A stretch of DNA of 64,000 bases from CAYPPG01 sp964412555. GTDB lineage: Bacteria; Hinthialibacterota; Hinthialibacteria; Hinthialibacterales; Hinthialibacteraceae. Position numbers and translations under genes: made by a program. The notes under the pieces are model-generated. The model did no database searches, was not told where the DNA came from, and saw only the letters and a program-made list of their open reading frames with translations. Where the stretch lies: assembly GCA_964412555.1 (NCBI GenBank), contig CAYPPG010000044.1:1-64000 (forward strand), in the 5' to 3' direction. Of the stretch, positions 1 to 8,704 are shown piece by piece (positions within the stretch are counted from its first letter, which is position 1; each line of letters starts with the position of its first letter).

Positions 1-174
1 ACATTGTAATGAGGCAACGACCGGGCTTCGGTAACAAAAAGTGTGAGTCAATGCGGGAGGGAATTTTAATTGACGCGAATCACCTTGGGTGTGACAATGC
101 AAAATCGGTACGCTGGCGATCCAGCCACCTTCTTGTTCATCTTGTTCAAAAAAGACTGTGTACTTGTGAATCAT
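1..174 (-). CDS. Partial HicB-like antitoxin (runs off the left edge)
   Basis: The reading frame starts at ATG 174..172 and begins MIHKYTVFFEQD, then GGWIASVPILHC and TQGDS. This is the usual opening of HicB-type antitoxins (a partial RNase H-like fold that neutralises the HicA RNase). An AGAGGA ribosome-binding site lies about 9 bases upstream and overlaps the stop of the neighbouring DUF1080 gene, so the two are probably co-transcribed. After residue ~33 the frame no longer looks like HicB (RQLKFPPALTH...), although the frame stays open to the edge. It may be frameshifted or degenerate, and the window ends before this can be settled. Confidence 0.5.
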   Translation of the reverse strand, partial: MIHKYTVFFEQDEQEGGWIASVPILHCHTQGDSRQLKFPPALTHTFCYRSPVVASLQC

Positions 175-187
175 AGTTGTATGTCCT

Positions 188-1660
188 CTATAATTCTTTA
201 ATACGGATATTCCGATACGCGACAAATGCGCCGTGGTCGGTCAAGTGGATAAATCCATCGCGGAGGCGGGAGGCCAGTTCGGGATAGTCGTTGAAATTGA
301 CATCTTGGACGACTTTGCTGTTCAGGGTTACGCGCACATGCGGGCCATCGCATTTGATTTCCATCGAGTTCCATTCGCCCGCCGGTTTGGAGGCATTTTC
401 CGTCGGCGCGAGAACATAATAAATAGATCCGGTACCTTCTTTGTGTGCCGGACGGCCATAATCTCCATAAATTTGCACTTCGAAGCCTATTTTGGAAGCA
501 CGGAAAGAGCGAGGGCAACGAACCTGGACGCCGCTGTTGCCGCGATCTTCGATTTTGTAATCGAAACGGAGGATGAAATCGTCGAAGCGCTTTACACTGC
601 GAATTGTTCCGCTTCCGGGAACCCGTTGTAAGGTTCCGTCGTTTACGACAAATCCTTTGCCTCCACTAATCCACCCATTCGTGGTCTTGCCGTCGAAAAG
701 AGCGATGAAACCTTCTTCACGTTCCTCCTCGGATAAGACGGAATTGTCCGGATTCCATGGTTCCTTTTCTTCTGGCCGGGCATTCATTTTATCGAGCGCC
801 TGTAGGTTTTCATCGTTGTTCTTCAACAAATAATGCTTGCCGTCCAATCCATCTGAGGGCATATCCCCAATGATGATAGTCGGATTTTCGGAATTGGGGG
901 ATTGGCCGGAAAAAGTCACTTCGGCGTCTGCGCCAGGGGCGGCGACAATAAGGTCAGGAGCGGCGGATTGGAATTCTTTTGCCAAAGATGCGGCATCCGG
1001 TCCGTCGATCCAATACAGGATTTGGTTCAGATTATTTTCTGCAAAATATTGGGCGATGGTTCGGACAGCATTACGGCGATACTCGGGATTCTTCGGAGCA
1101 TCGGGATTGAATACCCGGCAGAAACAGTTGATATCGGCGTAGCAGATTCGGTCGATCATCCATGTCTGAAAGAAATCCAACGCTTCCTCGGTAAACGCGG
1201 TGCCATCCTCGTTCAGGCCGTATAAATCGAACGCCAGGATATTGCCTCCCGCGTACGCCATCCGGCTGATCGATTGAATGAAATCTTTCGGGGCGTTTTC
1301 AATTTTCCCCGCCTGCGGCGTGTAGATCGAGCGAATCCGGTAGGGACGGCCTTGGCGCAACAGACGATTGTCGACGACGGACAATTGCCCTTCATAGATT
1401 TTCTCGATCCGTTTCCCATCCGGGCTGATGTACATTTCCATCTTGCGATTTTGCCGTCCGCGAGCATCCACCCGATAGACGGTTTCCCCATCCCTGGTTG
1501 TCTGCCGGATGTTTCGCAAGCGGTAATCGCCCAGTTCCTTTTCGGCCGTTTCTTGTACGGCATCGGGAACACGATTTTCGGCAGATTGAAGAGGAAGACA
1601 AAAAGTACATACATTCAATAATATAAACACGACTATTAAACAAGAAAAAAAACGTTTCAT
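188..1660 (-). CDS. Secreted DUF1080 (3-keto-disaccharide hydrolase-like) protein
   Basis: A 490-residue protein. The start at 1660 (MKRFFSCLIVV) puts a clean signal peptide at the N terminus, with an AGAAAGG site upstream. A longer in-frame start at 1711 would bury that signal. Residues ~85-290 resemble a degenerate TIM-barrel glycosidase-like region (QGRPYRIRSIYTP, YADINCFCRVF, ILYWIDGPD). Residues ~314-490 form a DUF1080/concanavalin-like domain (EGFIALFDGKTTNGW, GNSGVQVR, EWNSMEIKCDG, DGFIHLTDHG). DUF1080 proteins are abundant in planctomycete-like polysaccharide degraders, and some members hydrolyse 3-keto-glycosides. The extracytoplasmic location is inferred from the signal. The role of the N-terminal part is unknown. 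Confidence 0.8.
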   Translation of the reverse strand: MKRFFSCLIVVFILLNVCTFCLPLQSAENRVPDAVQETAEKELGDYRLRNIRQTTRDGETVYRVDARGRQNRKMEMYISPDGKRIEKIYEGQLSVVDNRLLRQGRPYRIRSIYTPQAGKIENAPKDFIQSISRMAYAGGNILAFDLYGLNEDGTAFTEEALDFFQTWMIDRICYADINCFCRVFNPDAPKNPEYRRNAVRTIAQYFAENNLNQILYWIDGPDAASLAKEFQSAAPDLIVAAPGADAEVTFSGQSPNSENPTIIIGDMPSDGLDGKHYLLKNNDENLQALDKMNARPEEKEPWNPDNSVLSEEEREEGFIALFDGKTTNGWISGGKGFVVNDGTLQRVPGSGTIRSVKRFDDFILRFDYKIEDRGNSGVQVRCPRSFRASKIGFEVQIYGDYGRPAHKEGTGSIYYVLAPTENASKPAGEWNSMEIKCDGPHVRVTLNSKVVQDVNFNDYPELASRLRDGFIHLTDHGAFVAYRNIRIKEL

Positions 1661-1767
1661 AAAATACCATACACCTTTCTTTAAAATTTGAAAACGAAAT
1701 TTTATTTCCAACTTATCCCCATCTCCGTTACTGTACAGTCAATCAACAATGATGACGATATCGAAAA

Positions 1768-2059
1768 TCACAGAAGTAAATGTTTATAGATGTTTTTTCT
1801 TTTACCGACCTTTACTATGGAAATAATTAAACGTTTATCTTGAATATCATACACAATTCGATAGTTCCCAACACGAAGGCGGTACAACCCTTTGCTTTTT
1901 CCCTTTAAGACAATTATACCGGGTGGTCTCGGATTGAAGGACAGTTCCTTGATTTTTTTTAATTATATGATCTTTATCTCTTTGATCTACATTCTGAAGA
2001 GCTTTTAAAGCAGTTAGGGTGATCTCAATGGTATAGGTTCCCGTTTCCATTTGTTTCAC
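1768..2059 (-). pseudogene. RelE/ParE-type toxin, frameshifted at an A8 run
   Basis: The start is GTG 2059 (overlapping the antitoxin stop by one base) or ATG 2050. The first frame reads METGTYTIEITLTALKALQN...RDKDHIIKK, a typical RelE/ParE N terminus. At a run of eight A on the coding strand (positions 1953..1960) the reading frame is lost. The other frame continues with IKELSFNPRPPG, GLYRLRVGNYRIVYDI and KVGKRKNIYKHL, the conserved RelE C-terminal half, and stops at 1768. Removing one A would restore a normal ~94-residue mRNA interferase. This could be a real inactivation, a slippery or phase-variable tract, or a homopolymer error in the assembly. Confidence 0.75.
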
Positions 2060-2310
2060 TACTGCTGGTTCAACAATTTTTCCGCTTCATCCCACGGGAT
2101 CCGTTTTTCATTAGGATCGGCCAGAATTTTTTCCGCTTCTTCCACATCCAATCGATCTTCCATCTCTTCAACCAACTGTTCAAATAGTTTGAAATCTTCC
2201 AGGGGTATGATAGCAGCCAAATCCTTGCCTTCTTCCTGCAAAATCACTTGATTGCCAATTTTCGTGTTCTTTATGGCTTCATCGAAATTGTCAACGGACA
2301 TTCGTAACAT
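2059..2310 (-). CDS. Phd/YefM-family antitoxin
   Basis: An 83-residue protein beginning MLRMSVDNFDEAIKN with the GNQVILQEEGKDLAAIIPLEDF core of Phd/YefM antitoxins, followed by an acidic helical tail (VEEMEDRLDVEEAEKIL) of the kind that wraps its toxin. It should bind its own promoter through the N-terminal domain and neutralise the RelE/ParE toxin encoded immediately downstream, whose GTG start overlaps this stop codon. A GGAGG site sits 10 bases before ATG 2310; Met4 is a less likely alternative start. The antitoxin is intact although the toxin is frameshifted. Confidence 0.8.
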   Translation of the reverse strand: MLRMSVDNFDEAIKNTKIGNQVILQEEGKDLAAIIPLEDFKLFEQLVEEMEDRLDVEEAEKILADPNEKRIPWDEAEKLLNQQ

Positions 2311-2389
2311 TTGTTTTTTCCCTCCATCCTATTCTATTATATCAGAAATCCAAAAGCCAAGTATAGGGATTCGATGCTTTCAGAAACAA

Positions 2390-2785
2390 TCAGCCTATCG
2401 CATTGATCTCTTTGATCAGCGAATCGATAATGGTTTTGCTGTTCCTATTTACTTTCCAAATACCCGTAGGATCAATTTCATCCCAATGCATGCCCGCCGT
2501 GACTGTCACCGTCGTTCGGAATGCGGACGCCAATTGTTTGGCCGTCGAAAGCGCAATCTCATCTTCCTTATGTCCGGGAATGGAGATTAGCGAAGCCGTC
2601 ACGGTTGGTTTGTTCGGATCTTTCAGGCTGGGGTGAGAATGGGCTACGGCGACAGCGCCGATGTGTGGTTTGTCGCCGCCGTAAATCACAACCAGCAAAT
2701 CGTCCCCGATAAAGCGCGCCGTGGCTTCTAGGTCAAATGCCCCTTCATTGGTTTTTATATGGATTGAATCAATGTTTTCATTCAC
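2390..2785 (-). CDS. LpdD-like (prenylated-flavin chaperone family) protein
   Basis: A 131-residue cytosolic protein without signal or membrane segment. Motifs GGDKPHIGAVAVAHSHPS (about residues 38-55), SIPGHKEDEIAL and TVTVTAGMHWDEID match my memory of the small LpdD-like family, which includes gallate decarboxylase subunit D and many stand-alone proteins often labelled amino acid decarboxylase. No UbiD-type decarboxylase is nearby, so the substrate is unclear. The start overlaps the gmd stop by 4 bases, indicating translational coupling. The family assignment is from motif recognition only. Confidence 0.5.
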   Translation of the reverse strand: MNENIDSIHIKTNEGAFDLEATARFIGDDLLVVIYGGDKPHIGAVAVAHSHPSLKDPNKPTVTASLISIPGHKEDEIALSTAKQLASAFRTTVTVTAGMHWDEIDPTGIWKVNRNSKTIIDSLIKEINAIG

Positions 2786-3759
2786 CGTTTATTCCCTAGA
2801 AAATCGAGATCCGCTTTGACCATCATTGCAACCAATTGTTCAAAATCGACGGTTGGTGTCCAGTTCAGTTTTTTCTTTGCCCGGCTGTAATCGCCGACCA
2901 GTAGATGGATTTCCGCCGGACGGAACAAGGCTTTATCCACGGCGACATATTGTTCCCAATCCAAATCCGCTGATGAAAAAGCGAGTTTTACGAAGTCTTC
3001 GACGGAATGTGTGATTCCGGTCGCGATGACATAATCTTCAGGTGTATCCTGCTGCAACATAAGCCACATCGCCTCGACATAATCCCCGGCGTATCCCCAA
3101 TCCCGTTTGGCTTGCAGATTACCCAATTTCAATTTGTCCTGCAAACCGTATTTGATACGGGCAACGGCCCGTGAGATTTTACGCGTCACGAATTCGAAGC
3201 CACGGCGCGGGCTTTCATGATTGAACAGGATTCCGGACACTGCAAACAATTCATGCGCCTCGCGATAATTTTTTGTTAAATGGTATCCTGCTAATTTTGA
3301 TATCCCGTATGCGGACCGGGGATTGAACGGTGTCTCTTCATTCTGCGGGCTGTGATCGGCGTTGCCGAACATTTCGCTGGAACCGGCGAAATATACTTTG
3401 CATTCCGGCACAATGTTTTTGATGGATGAAAGAAGATAATGGGTTCCGTTGATATTGGTATTCAGCGTGGAAAATTCGTCTTCGAAGGAATAACTGACAT
3501 AACTCTGCGCGGCCAGGTGGTAACATTCATCCGGTTGGATTTTCTGAACGACATTGAACAGACTGGCGTAACTTTCCAATGATCCGGCGTGTAAATGAAT
3601 TTGATCGATGACCGATTGGATGCGCCATAGGCGGTGTTCGGAATCTTCCAACGCCACCCGGCGCACAATGCCATGAACCTCGTAGCCTTTTTCAATGAGA
3701 AGTTCCGCTAGATAGGAGCCGTCCTGGCCGGTGATGCCGGTGATCAACGCTTTTTTCAT
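2782..3759 (-). CDS. gmd: GDP-mannose 4,6-dehydratase
   Basis: A 325-residue extended SDR enzyme that converts GDP-mannose to GDP-4-keto-6-deoxymannose, the precursor of GDP-fucose, GDP-rhamnose or perosamine for surface polysaccharides. It shows the GITGQDGSY nucleotide-binding loop (8-16), HLAAQSYV (81-88), SSEMFG (127-132) and the catalytic Y151-x-x-x-K155 pair. The motif NHESPRRG and the C-terminal FRPAEIHLLVGDYSRAKKKLNW are GMD-specific. The length is typical. It is coupled to the downstream LpdD-like gene. No fucose synthase or glycosyltransferase lies beside it, so the final sugar cannot be named. Confidence 0.93.
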   Translation of the reverse strand: MKKALITGITGQDGSYLAELLIEKGYEVHGIVRRVALEDSEHRLWRIQSVIDQIHLHAGSLESYASLFNVVQKIQPDECYHLAAQSYVSYSFEDEFSTLNTNINGTHYLLSSIKNIVPECKVYFAGSSEMFGNADHSPQNEETPFNPRSAYGISKLAGYHLTKNYREAHELFAVSGILFNHESPRRGFEFVTRKISRAVARIKYGLQDKLKLGNLQAKRDWGYAGDYVEAMWLMLQQDTPEDYVIATGITHSVEDFVKLAFSSADLDWEQYVAVDKALFRPAEIHLLVGDYSRAKKKLNWTPTVDFEQLVAMMVKADLDFLGNKR

Positions 3760-3864
3760 CGTGGTTGTGTTCTCGCTTTCTGTGCTGATTGTCCTATTGT
3801 AGCCGATGGAAAAAAAGGGCGAAGCATTTGCTTATCCCGCTTTGATTGATTAAGATGGAAAGAA

Positions 3865-3920
3865 CGTAACGCCGGCATCCTGCCGGCATTTTCGATGTGC
3901 CGCCGGGACGGCGGCGATAC
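3865..3920 (-). repeat. Composite palindromic repeat, family A (solo copy)
   Basis: Read on the minus strand this is GTATCGCCGCCGTCCCGGCGG followed by a spacer and ATGCCGGCAGGATGCCGGC. The same two-palindrome architecture occurs twice in tandem at 14297..14413 and in part at 49703..49731. It sits in the divergent gap between gmd and the fusion hydrolase gene. REP/MITE-like; no gene inside. Confidence 0.75.
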
Positions 3921-3969
3921 ATTGCAATTCGGATTCGATGTTGTATTTGAAGAGAAAAGGAGATTTGTA

Positions 3970-6900
3970 ATGAGACATAATTTCTATTGTATCCTCGCCA
4001 GTTTGTGTATATTTGTAGCAACAGATGCATATCCGGCAATTATGGTTCAACAAAGTGCCGTTGATGTAGCTTGCTTCGATGTGTTCGAATTGGAAGTACA
4101 GTTGGATGAAGCGGTTCCCGGTAATCCATTTACCGAATTCGATGTGCAAGCGGTGTTTACGCCTGAGAACAGCGATCCGATTGTGGTGAAAGGTTTTTGC
4201 GACGATCAAGAGGGGAAAATCTACCGTGTACGATTTTGTCCCTCACGTCCCGCGACAGAATATACTTATACACTTACAACCAGCCGAGCTTATGACAAGA
4301 GTTATACAGGCACGTTTCGGACGGTAGGTGTTTCCGGTCTGGAACCGGTAATCGCCAATCCCGATTTCCTTAAACATTTCATGTACGCCAAAAGCGGCCA
4401 ACCTTTTTATCATCTCGGGATCACCGCCTATCATCTGCTCGATCCCAGCAACGATGAACAGCATATCGAGGATTTTCTCGACTACTGCCTCGAACATGGA
4501 ATCAACAAAGTACGGTTTCTGTTAACCGGTTATCCGCGCGATACAGATACCCGCAGCAGTGACGATTATGAATATGGGGTAGGCGATCAATGGAAAAAAC
4601 CGAATTACGGCGCGCCGCCGGGTGAAGTGAATCCGCTGCCGGCCTGGCGGGGAAAACCTCACGATTACGATTTTACTCGTTTCAATGTCTCGTATTGGCA
4701 GAAAGTCGATCGTGCCGTCCGGGCCATGCGTGAAAGAGGCATTGTTGCGACTTGCATCTTTACCATCGAAAAACAAAACCTTCCGAAAGAATACGGAACT
4801 TTGACCGATCATGAGAAACGGCTGTATCACTATGCTGTGAACCGGCTGGCGGCGTTCTCCAATGTCTGGTGGGATTTGGGAAACGAACACAATGAATTCC
4901 GGAAAAAAGATTGGGCGCCGAAAATGGGCGCGCTTGTGAAGGAATGGGATCCATATGACCGTCTTTGCTCTGCGCATGGGTATGCAGATTGGTTGTACGA
5001 CAACCAAGAGTGGGCGGATTTCATCATTACTCAACAATACGGGAACTGCCGCGAGGTCAATGAATGGGCGTTGAAATATTATGAGATTCCGATGCCCTAT
5101 ATCAACGAAGAATATGGATATGAGGGAACATTGGATAAACCCGAACATGGGATGAACGCGGATTGGGTCCGGAAATGCCATTGGTCGATTGCCTTGGCAG
5201 GTGGGTATGCGACCTATGGGGACTGGACACCTGGCACTCATTTCTATACAGGACACATCGGTGAAGGGAAAGCTCCGCCGCAGTTGAAAATCCTTCGGGA
5301 TACGTTCGAAACGCTCCCCTATACGGAAATGAAACCGCGCAATGAAATCCTGGGCGAAGGGGCATTCTGTCTTGCCAAAACCGGCGAAGTCTATTTGGTG
5401 TATTTATACGATGGGGGATCGACGAATATCAGCGTGAAACAGTCCAAGAACGGGTATCGTATCTCCTGGCTGAACCCACGAACGGGCGAAATGACTCGAT
5501 CCAGTGAACAGAATTTGACAGAAATCATTCTGCAACCGCCGACGGAAGAGGATTGGGTGGCTGTCATCAAAGCCGTTCCTTCAACGACCATGATCTTTCC
5601 AAAAGAAGAGTGGCGGGAATCCGTTCCGGAAGCTCAGGGAGTCGATCCGGAAAAACTGGATGCGGCCGCCGAGTACTTGAAAAACAATTCAGGGAAAGAC
5701 GGTGTGGAGCAACTCGTTGTCATCCGCAACGGATACATGATTTGGAAAGGATCGAACATCGATGCTGTGCATGGGGTATGGTCGCTGACCAAATCATTTA
5801 CCAGCACAGTCTTGGGATTGTTGATCGATGAAGGAAAGACGGCGCTCGATATGCCGGCTCATGAATATGTTCCTGAATTGGAGAAAACCTATCCTAAAGT
5901 CACATTGCGGCATTTTACGACGATGACATCCGGCTATCGCGCGCAGGGAGACGAACCGCGCGGCGGTTATTTGCACGGACCGAGCACAACTCCCTTCATT
6001 CCTTCTCCCAACCCATTGTTCACTCCACCGGGTTCCCATTATGCATATTGGGATTCGGCGATGAATGAATTCGCCAATGTGTTGACCCATATCGCCGGAA
6101 AGAAAATCGAAGAGTATTTCAAGAGAAAAATCGCCGATCCAATCGGGATGAATTCAAAACAGTGGGATTGGGGTGAATTCGGGGAAGTCGATGGCATCGC
6201 TGTGAACGGAGGATCGGGGAACAACAATAAGCATATGTTTATTTCCGCGCGGGAACTCGCCCGCTTCGGCCTTCTCTTTTTGAATGAAGGAAATTGGAAT
6301 GGAAAGCAACTCATAAGCAAATCCTGGGTCGATGCAGTCGCCTCCGTTCAGGTTCCATCGACGATTCCGTTAGGGCATCCGGAAAGCAACATCGACGGGC
6401 GCGGGATTTATAGTTTCAACTGGTGGGTAAATGGCGTTCGAGCGAACGGTGAGCGAAAATGGCCGGATGCGCCTCTCGGAACCTATTCCGCAAGCGGTTA
6501 CAACAACAATGATATGTTTGTGATTCCGGAATGGAACATGGTGATCGTCCGCTTGGGATTGGATCAAAACGATCATTTCATATCAGACGAAATATATAAT
6601 ACGTTCTTGAAAAAAGTGGGTGAAGCGGTCAAAGTTCCGTCTCCGGTGAAAACAATCCGCATCGACGCCATCGATGAACCTTTACCCGACAAAATCACTC
6701 CGTTCTTCAGCCCTCCGGAAAAATATGCAGACAAGTTCGGCGATTATCGTTCTCCACTGAAATTCTATGACGGCACGCCGGTCAATACAAAGGAAGATTG
6801 GTGGAAACGGCGGGAAGAGATCAAGAAAAAATGGCACGAGCTGATGAATCCCTGGCCATTGCTGATCGCCAATCCCAATATCGAGTATGTCTCCAAAGAG

Positions 6901-7710
6901 AAGCGGGAAAATTTTATCCAGCATATGGTGGATGTGGAAATCGCTCCTGATCACCGTACCATCGATGGATACCTACTGGTTCCTGAAAGCGGTGAACGTC
7001 CACTGCCTGCCGTGATTGTCGTTTATTACGAACCGGATACCGGAATCGGAATGGGCAGAGAAGGGCGTGATTTCGCGTACCAAATGGCCAAGCGCGGCTT
7101 TGTCGCGCTTTCCGTCGGCATGGGCGCTTCTCTATATTATCCGAGTAAGGAGAATGCTGCATTCCAACCACTTTCGGCTTTGGCGTATGCGGCGGCCAAT
7201 TGTTATAACGCCTTGGCCAATCTCGACTATGTCGATCCGGAGCGCATCGGGATCCTCGGCCATTCCTACGGCGGCAAATGGGCAATGTTCGCCTCGTGTT
7301 TATACGACAAATTCGCATGCGCCGCTTGGTCGGACGGTGGCATTGTGTTTGACGAAAGCCGGCCGAATGTGAATTATTGGGAACCATGGTATTTGGGTTA
7401 TGAAACCGGTTACACCCGCGAGCGGGGGGTGCCGAACGAGGACCGTCCACGCACCGGCTCGTATAAGAAGATGATCGAGGAGGGATACGACCTGCATGAA
7501 CTCCATGCGCTCATGGCGCCGCGTCCGTTTCTGGTTTCCGGCGGTTCGGAGGATCAGCCGGAGCGGTGGATTCCACTCAATCACGCTATTGCAGTCAACG
7601 AGTTTTTAGGATACGAAAACCGCGTCGCCATGACGAACCGTGAAGGACATGGGCCGACGCCGGAATCGAATGAACAGATGTATACTTTTTTGGAGTATTT
7701 TCTGAAGTAG
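3970..7710 (+). CDS. Secreted fusion: DUF5060/GH140-like glycosidase + serine beta-lactamase-type hydrolase + alpha/beta-hydrolase esterase
   Basis: A 1246-residue protein. The start at 3970 is fixed by AAAAGGAG seven bases upstream and a signal peptide (MRHNFYCILASLCIF). Residues ~25-115 are a DUF5060-like beta domain. Residues ~120-440 are a DUF4038/GH140-like TIM barrel with WWDLGNEHNE (acid/base candidate E306) and YINEEYGYEG (nucleophile candidate E380 or E381). A collagen-binding-like beta domain follows (~450-530). Residues ~540-860 are a class C beta-lactamase-like serine hydrolase with S605-L-T-K608. The C-terminal third (~880-1246) is an alpha/beta hydrolase of acetyl-xylan or dienelactone type with GHSYGG (S1099), D/SDGGIVFDES and a C-terminal REGHGPTPE segment that could supply His. 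The frame is open throughout with no internal start cluster. A coordinated attack on an esterified plant or algal glycan is inferred. Confidence 0.8.
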   Translation: MRHNFYCILASLCIFVATDAYPAIMVQQSAVDVACFDVFELEVQLDEAVPGNPFTEFDVQAVFTPENSDPIVVKGFCDDQEGKIYRVRFCPSRPATEYTYTLTTSRAYDKSYTGTFRTVGVSGLEPVIANPDFLKHFMYAKSGQPFYHLGITAYHLLDPSNDEQHIEDFLDYCLEHGINKVRFLLTGYPRDTDTRSSDDYEYGVGDQWKKPNYGAPPGEVNPLPAWRGKPHDYDFTRFNVSYWQKVDRAVRAMRERGIVATCIFTIEKQNLPKEYGTLTDHEKRLYHYAVNRLAAFSNVWWDLGNEHNEFRKKDWAPKMGALVKEWDPYDRLCSAHGYADWLYDNQEWADFIITQQYGNCREVNEWALKYYEIPMPYINEEYGYEGTLDKPEHGMNADWVRKCHWSIALAGGYATYGDWTPGTHFYTGHIGEGKAPPQLKILRDTFETLPYTEMKPRNEILGEGAFCLAKTGEVYLVYLYDGGSTNISVKQSKNGYRISWLNPRTGEMTRSSEQNLTEIILQPPTEEDWVAVIKAVPSTTMIFPKEEWRESVPEAQGVDPEKLDAAAEYLKNNSGKDGVEQLVVIRNGYMIWKGSNIDAVHGVWSLTKSFTSTVLGLLIDEGKTALDMPAHEYVPELEKTYPKVTLRHFTTMTSGYRAQGDEPRGGYLHGPSTTPFIPSPNPLFTPPGSHYAYWDSAMNEFANVLTHIAGKKIEEYFKRKIADPIGMNSKQWDWGEFGEVDGIAVNGGSGNNNKHMFISARELARFGLLFLNEGNWNGKQLISKSWVDAVASVQVPSTIPLGHPESNIDGRGIYSFNWWVNGVRANGERKWPDAPLGTYSASGYNNNDMFVIPEWNMVIVRLGLDQNDHFISDEIYNTFLKKVGEAVKVPSPVKTIRIDAIDEPLPDKITPFFSPPEKYADKFGDYRSPLKFYDGTPVNTKEDWWKRREEIKKKWHELMNPWPLLIANPNIEYVSKEKRENFIQHMVDVEIAPDHRTIDGYLLVPESGERPLPAVIVVYYEPDTGIGMGREGRDFAYQMAKRGFVALSVGMGASLYYPSKENAAFQPLSALAYAAANCYNALANLDYVDPERIGILGHSYGGKWAMFASCLYDKFACAAWSDGGIVFDESRPNVNYWEPWYLGYETGYTRERGVPNEDRPRTGSYKKMIEEGYDLHELHALMAPRPFLVSGGSEDQPERWIPLNHAIAVNEFLGYENRVAMTNREGHGPTPESNEQMYTFLEYFLK

Positions 7711-7720
7711 ATTTTTTACA

Positions 7721-7780
7721 CGGGTAGAGGAGGCGTCCCGCCTGCATCTATGGGGCAAGTGATATACGCTTGCTTTACCC
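7721..7780. repeat. Composite palindromic repeat, family C
   Basis: Structure: GGGTAGAG, a GGCGTCCCGCC palindrome, a spacer, a GCAAGTGATATACGCTTGC palindrome, then TTTACCC. The outer GGGTAGAG and TTTACCC are imperfect terminal inverted repeats. The same layout recurs at 49579..49640, with half copies elsewhere. It lies between the fusion hydrolase and the PL14-like gene. Confidence 0.65.
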
Positions 7781-7806
7781 TATTGTGACTACAGGGAGAA
7801 TGAAGG

Positions 7807-7850
7807 TGCGCGCGTTGGAAGATGCGGGCAGGGATGCCCGCGCTCCGACC
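7807..7850. repeat. Palindromic repeat, family B
   Basis: Core GATGCGGGCAGGGATGCCCG with flanks GCGCGCGTTGGAA and CGCTCCGAC. Near-identical copies occur at 46255..46292, 49661..49704 and 54895..54934. This copy ends about 32 bases before the PL14-like start codon. Confidence 0.75.
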
Positions 7851-7882
7851 TTTTGCTCCGACACGAGGAAAGGAATCTTATT

Positions 7883-8701
7883 ATGTTTTATTTAAAATCT
7901 TCATTATTGTTCTGTCTTTCATTTCTCTTACTTGATTCTTATGCTTCTGAAACATTGGATCAAGATGATCTCATCTTCTCCTGCGGCTTCGAATCAGTGG
8001 AGTGGTATCGGGAATGGGGGATGGAGCATCCGGCAAGGAATACCGATGTCGTTGCCGAGGATCGGGATTTGAAATTCGAACCGCTGGAAGGAAAAGCGTT
8101 GCGCATCAAAGTGAATGACAACGATCATTACGGCACTAGTTTTCAATACCGCTTTCAAGAACAACTAGGGAAGGAGCCGGAAGAGATTTATTTCCAGTAT
8201 TCCCTGCGGTTTGCCAATGACTGGAATCCGAAACGGGGCGGTAAATTACCCGGTATTGCCGGAACATACGGCAAAGCGGGTTGGGGTGGCCGCAAAGTGA
8301 ATGGACGTGACGGCTGGTCGGCTCGCGGATTGTTTAGTGGACAAAAAAACGGTCGGACTCCAATTGGGTATTACTGTTATCATGCGGATATGCAGGGCCG
8401 GTACGGCTCGCATTGGGTATGGGAAATCGAGGATCTCGGTTATTTGGCCAACAACCGGTGGTACAGAATCAAGCAATACGCCAAAATGAATACCCCTGGC
8501 AAGAATGATGGAATCTTGCGAGGGTGGGTGGATGGCAAACTTGCCTTTGAAAATACGGATATCCGCATGCGGGATGTGGATGCTTTGAAAATCGAGACGG
8601 TTTGGATCAATGTATATTTAGGCGGGACATGGAGCGCGGAGAGTGAACATCATTTATATATTGATAATGTAACAATTTCATCTTTGCAGGAGCTTCAGTA
8701 A
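7883..8701 (+). CDS. Secreted polysaccharide lyase, PL14-like
   Basis: A 272-residue protein with a signal peptide (MFYLKSSLLFCLSFLLLDSYA). The start at 7883 has GGAAAGGAA upstream; an earlier in-frame start at 7853 lies inside repeat sequence and is rejected. The body is a single jelly-roll: YFQYSLRFANDWNPKRGGK, KLPGIAG, WSARGLF, YYCYHADMQGRYG and a C-terminal LYIDNVTIS strand. These match polysaccharide-lyase family 14-type folds (alginate or glucuronan lyases; beta-elimination using Tyr/His/Lys/Arg in the groove). It follows the fusion hydrolase on the same strand, consistent with extracellular uronic-acid polysaccharide breakdown. The substrate is not predictable from the sequence alone. 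Confidence 0.7.
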   Translation: MFYLKSSLLFCLSFLLLDSYASETLDQDDLIFSCGFESVEWYREWGMEHPARNTDVVAEDRDLKFEPLEGKALRIKVNDNDHYGTSFQYRFQEQLGKEPEEIYFQYSLRFANDWNPKRGGKLPGIAGTYGKAGWGGRKVNGRDGWSARGLFSGQKNGRTPIGYYCYHADMQGRYGSHWVWEIEDLGYLANNRWYRIKQYAKMNTPGKNDGILRGWVDGKLAFENTDIRMRDVDALKIETVWINVYLGGTWSAESEHHLYIDNVTISSLQELQ

Positions 8702-8704
8702 ATC

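Noticed and set aside
4522..5256. A 244-codon open frame on the minus strand
   Set aside because: It lies fully antisense to the glycosidase domain of the fusion protein, has no RBS or protein features, and the plus-strand frame has clear catalytic motifs.
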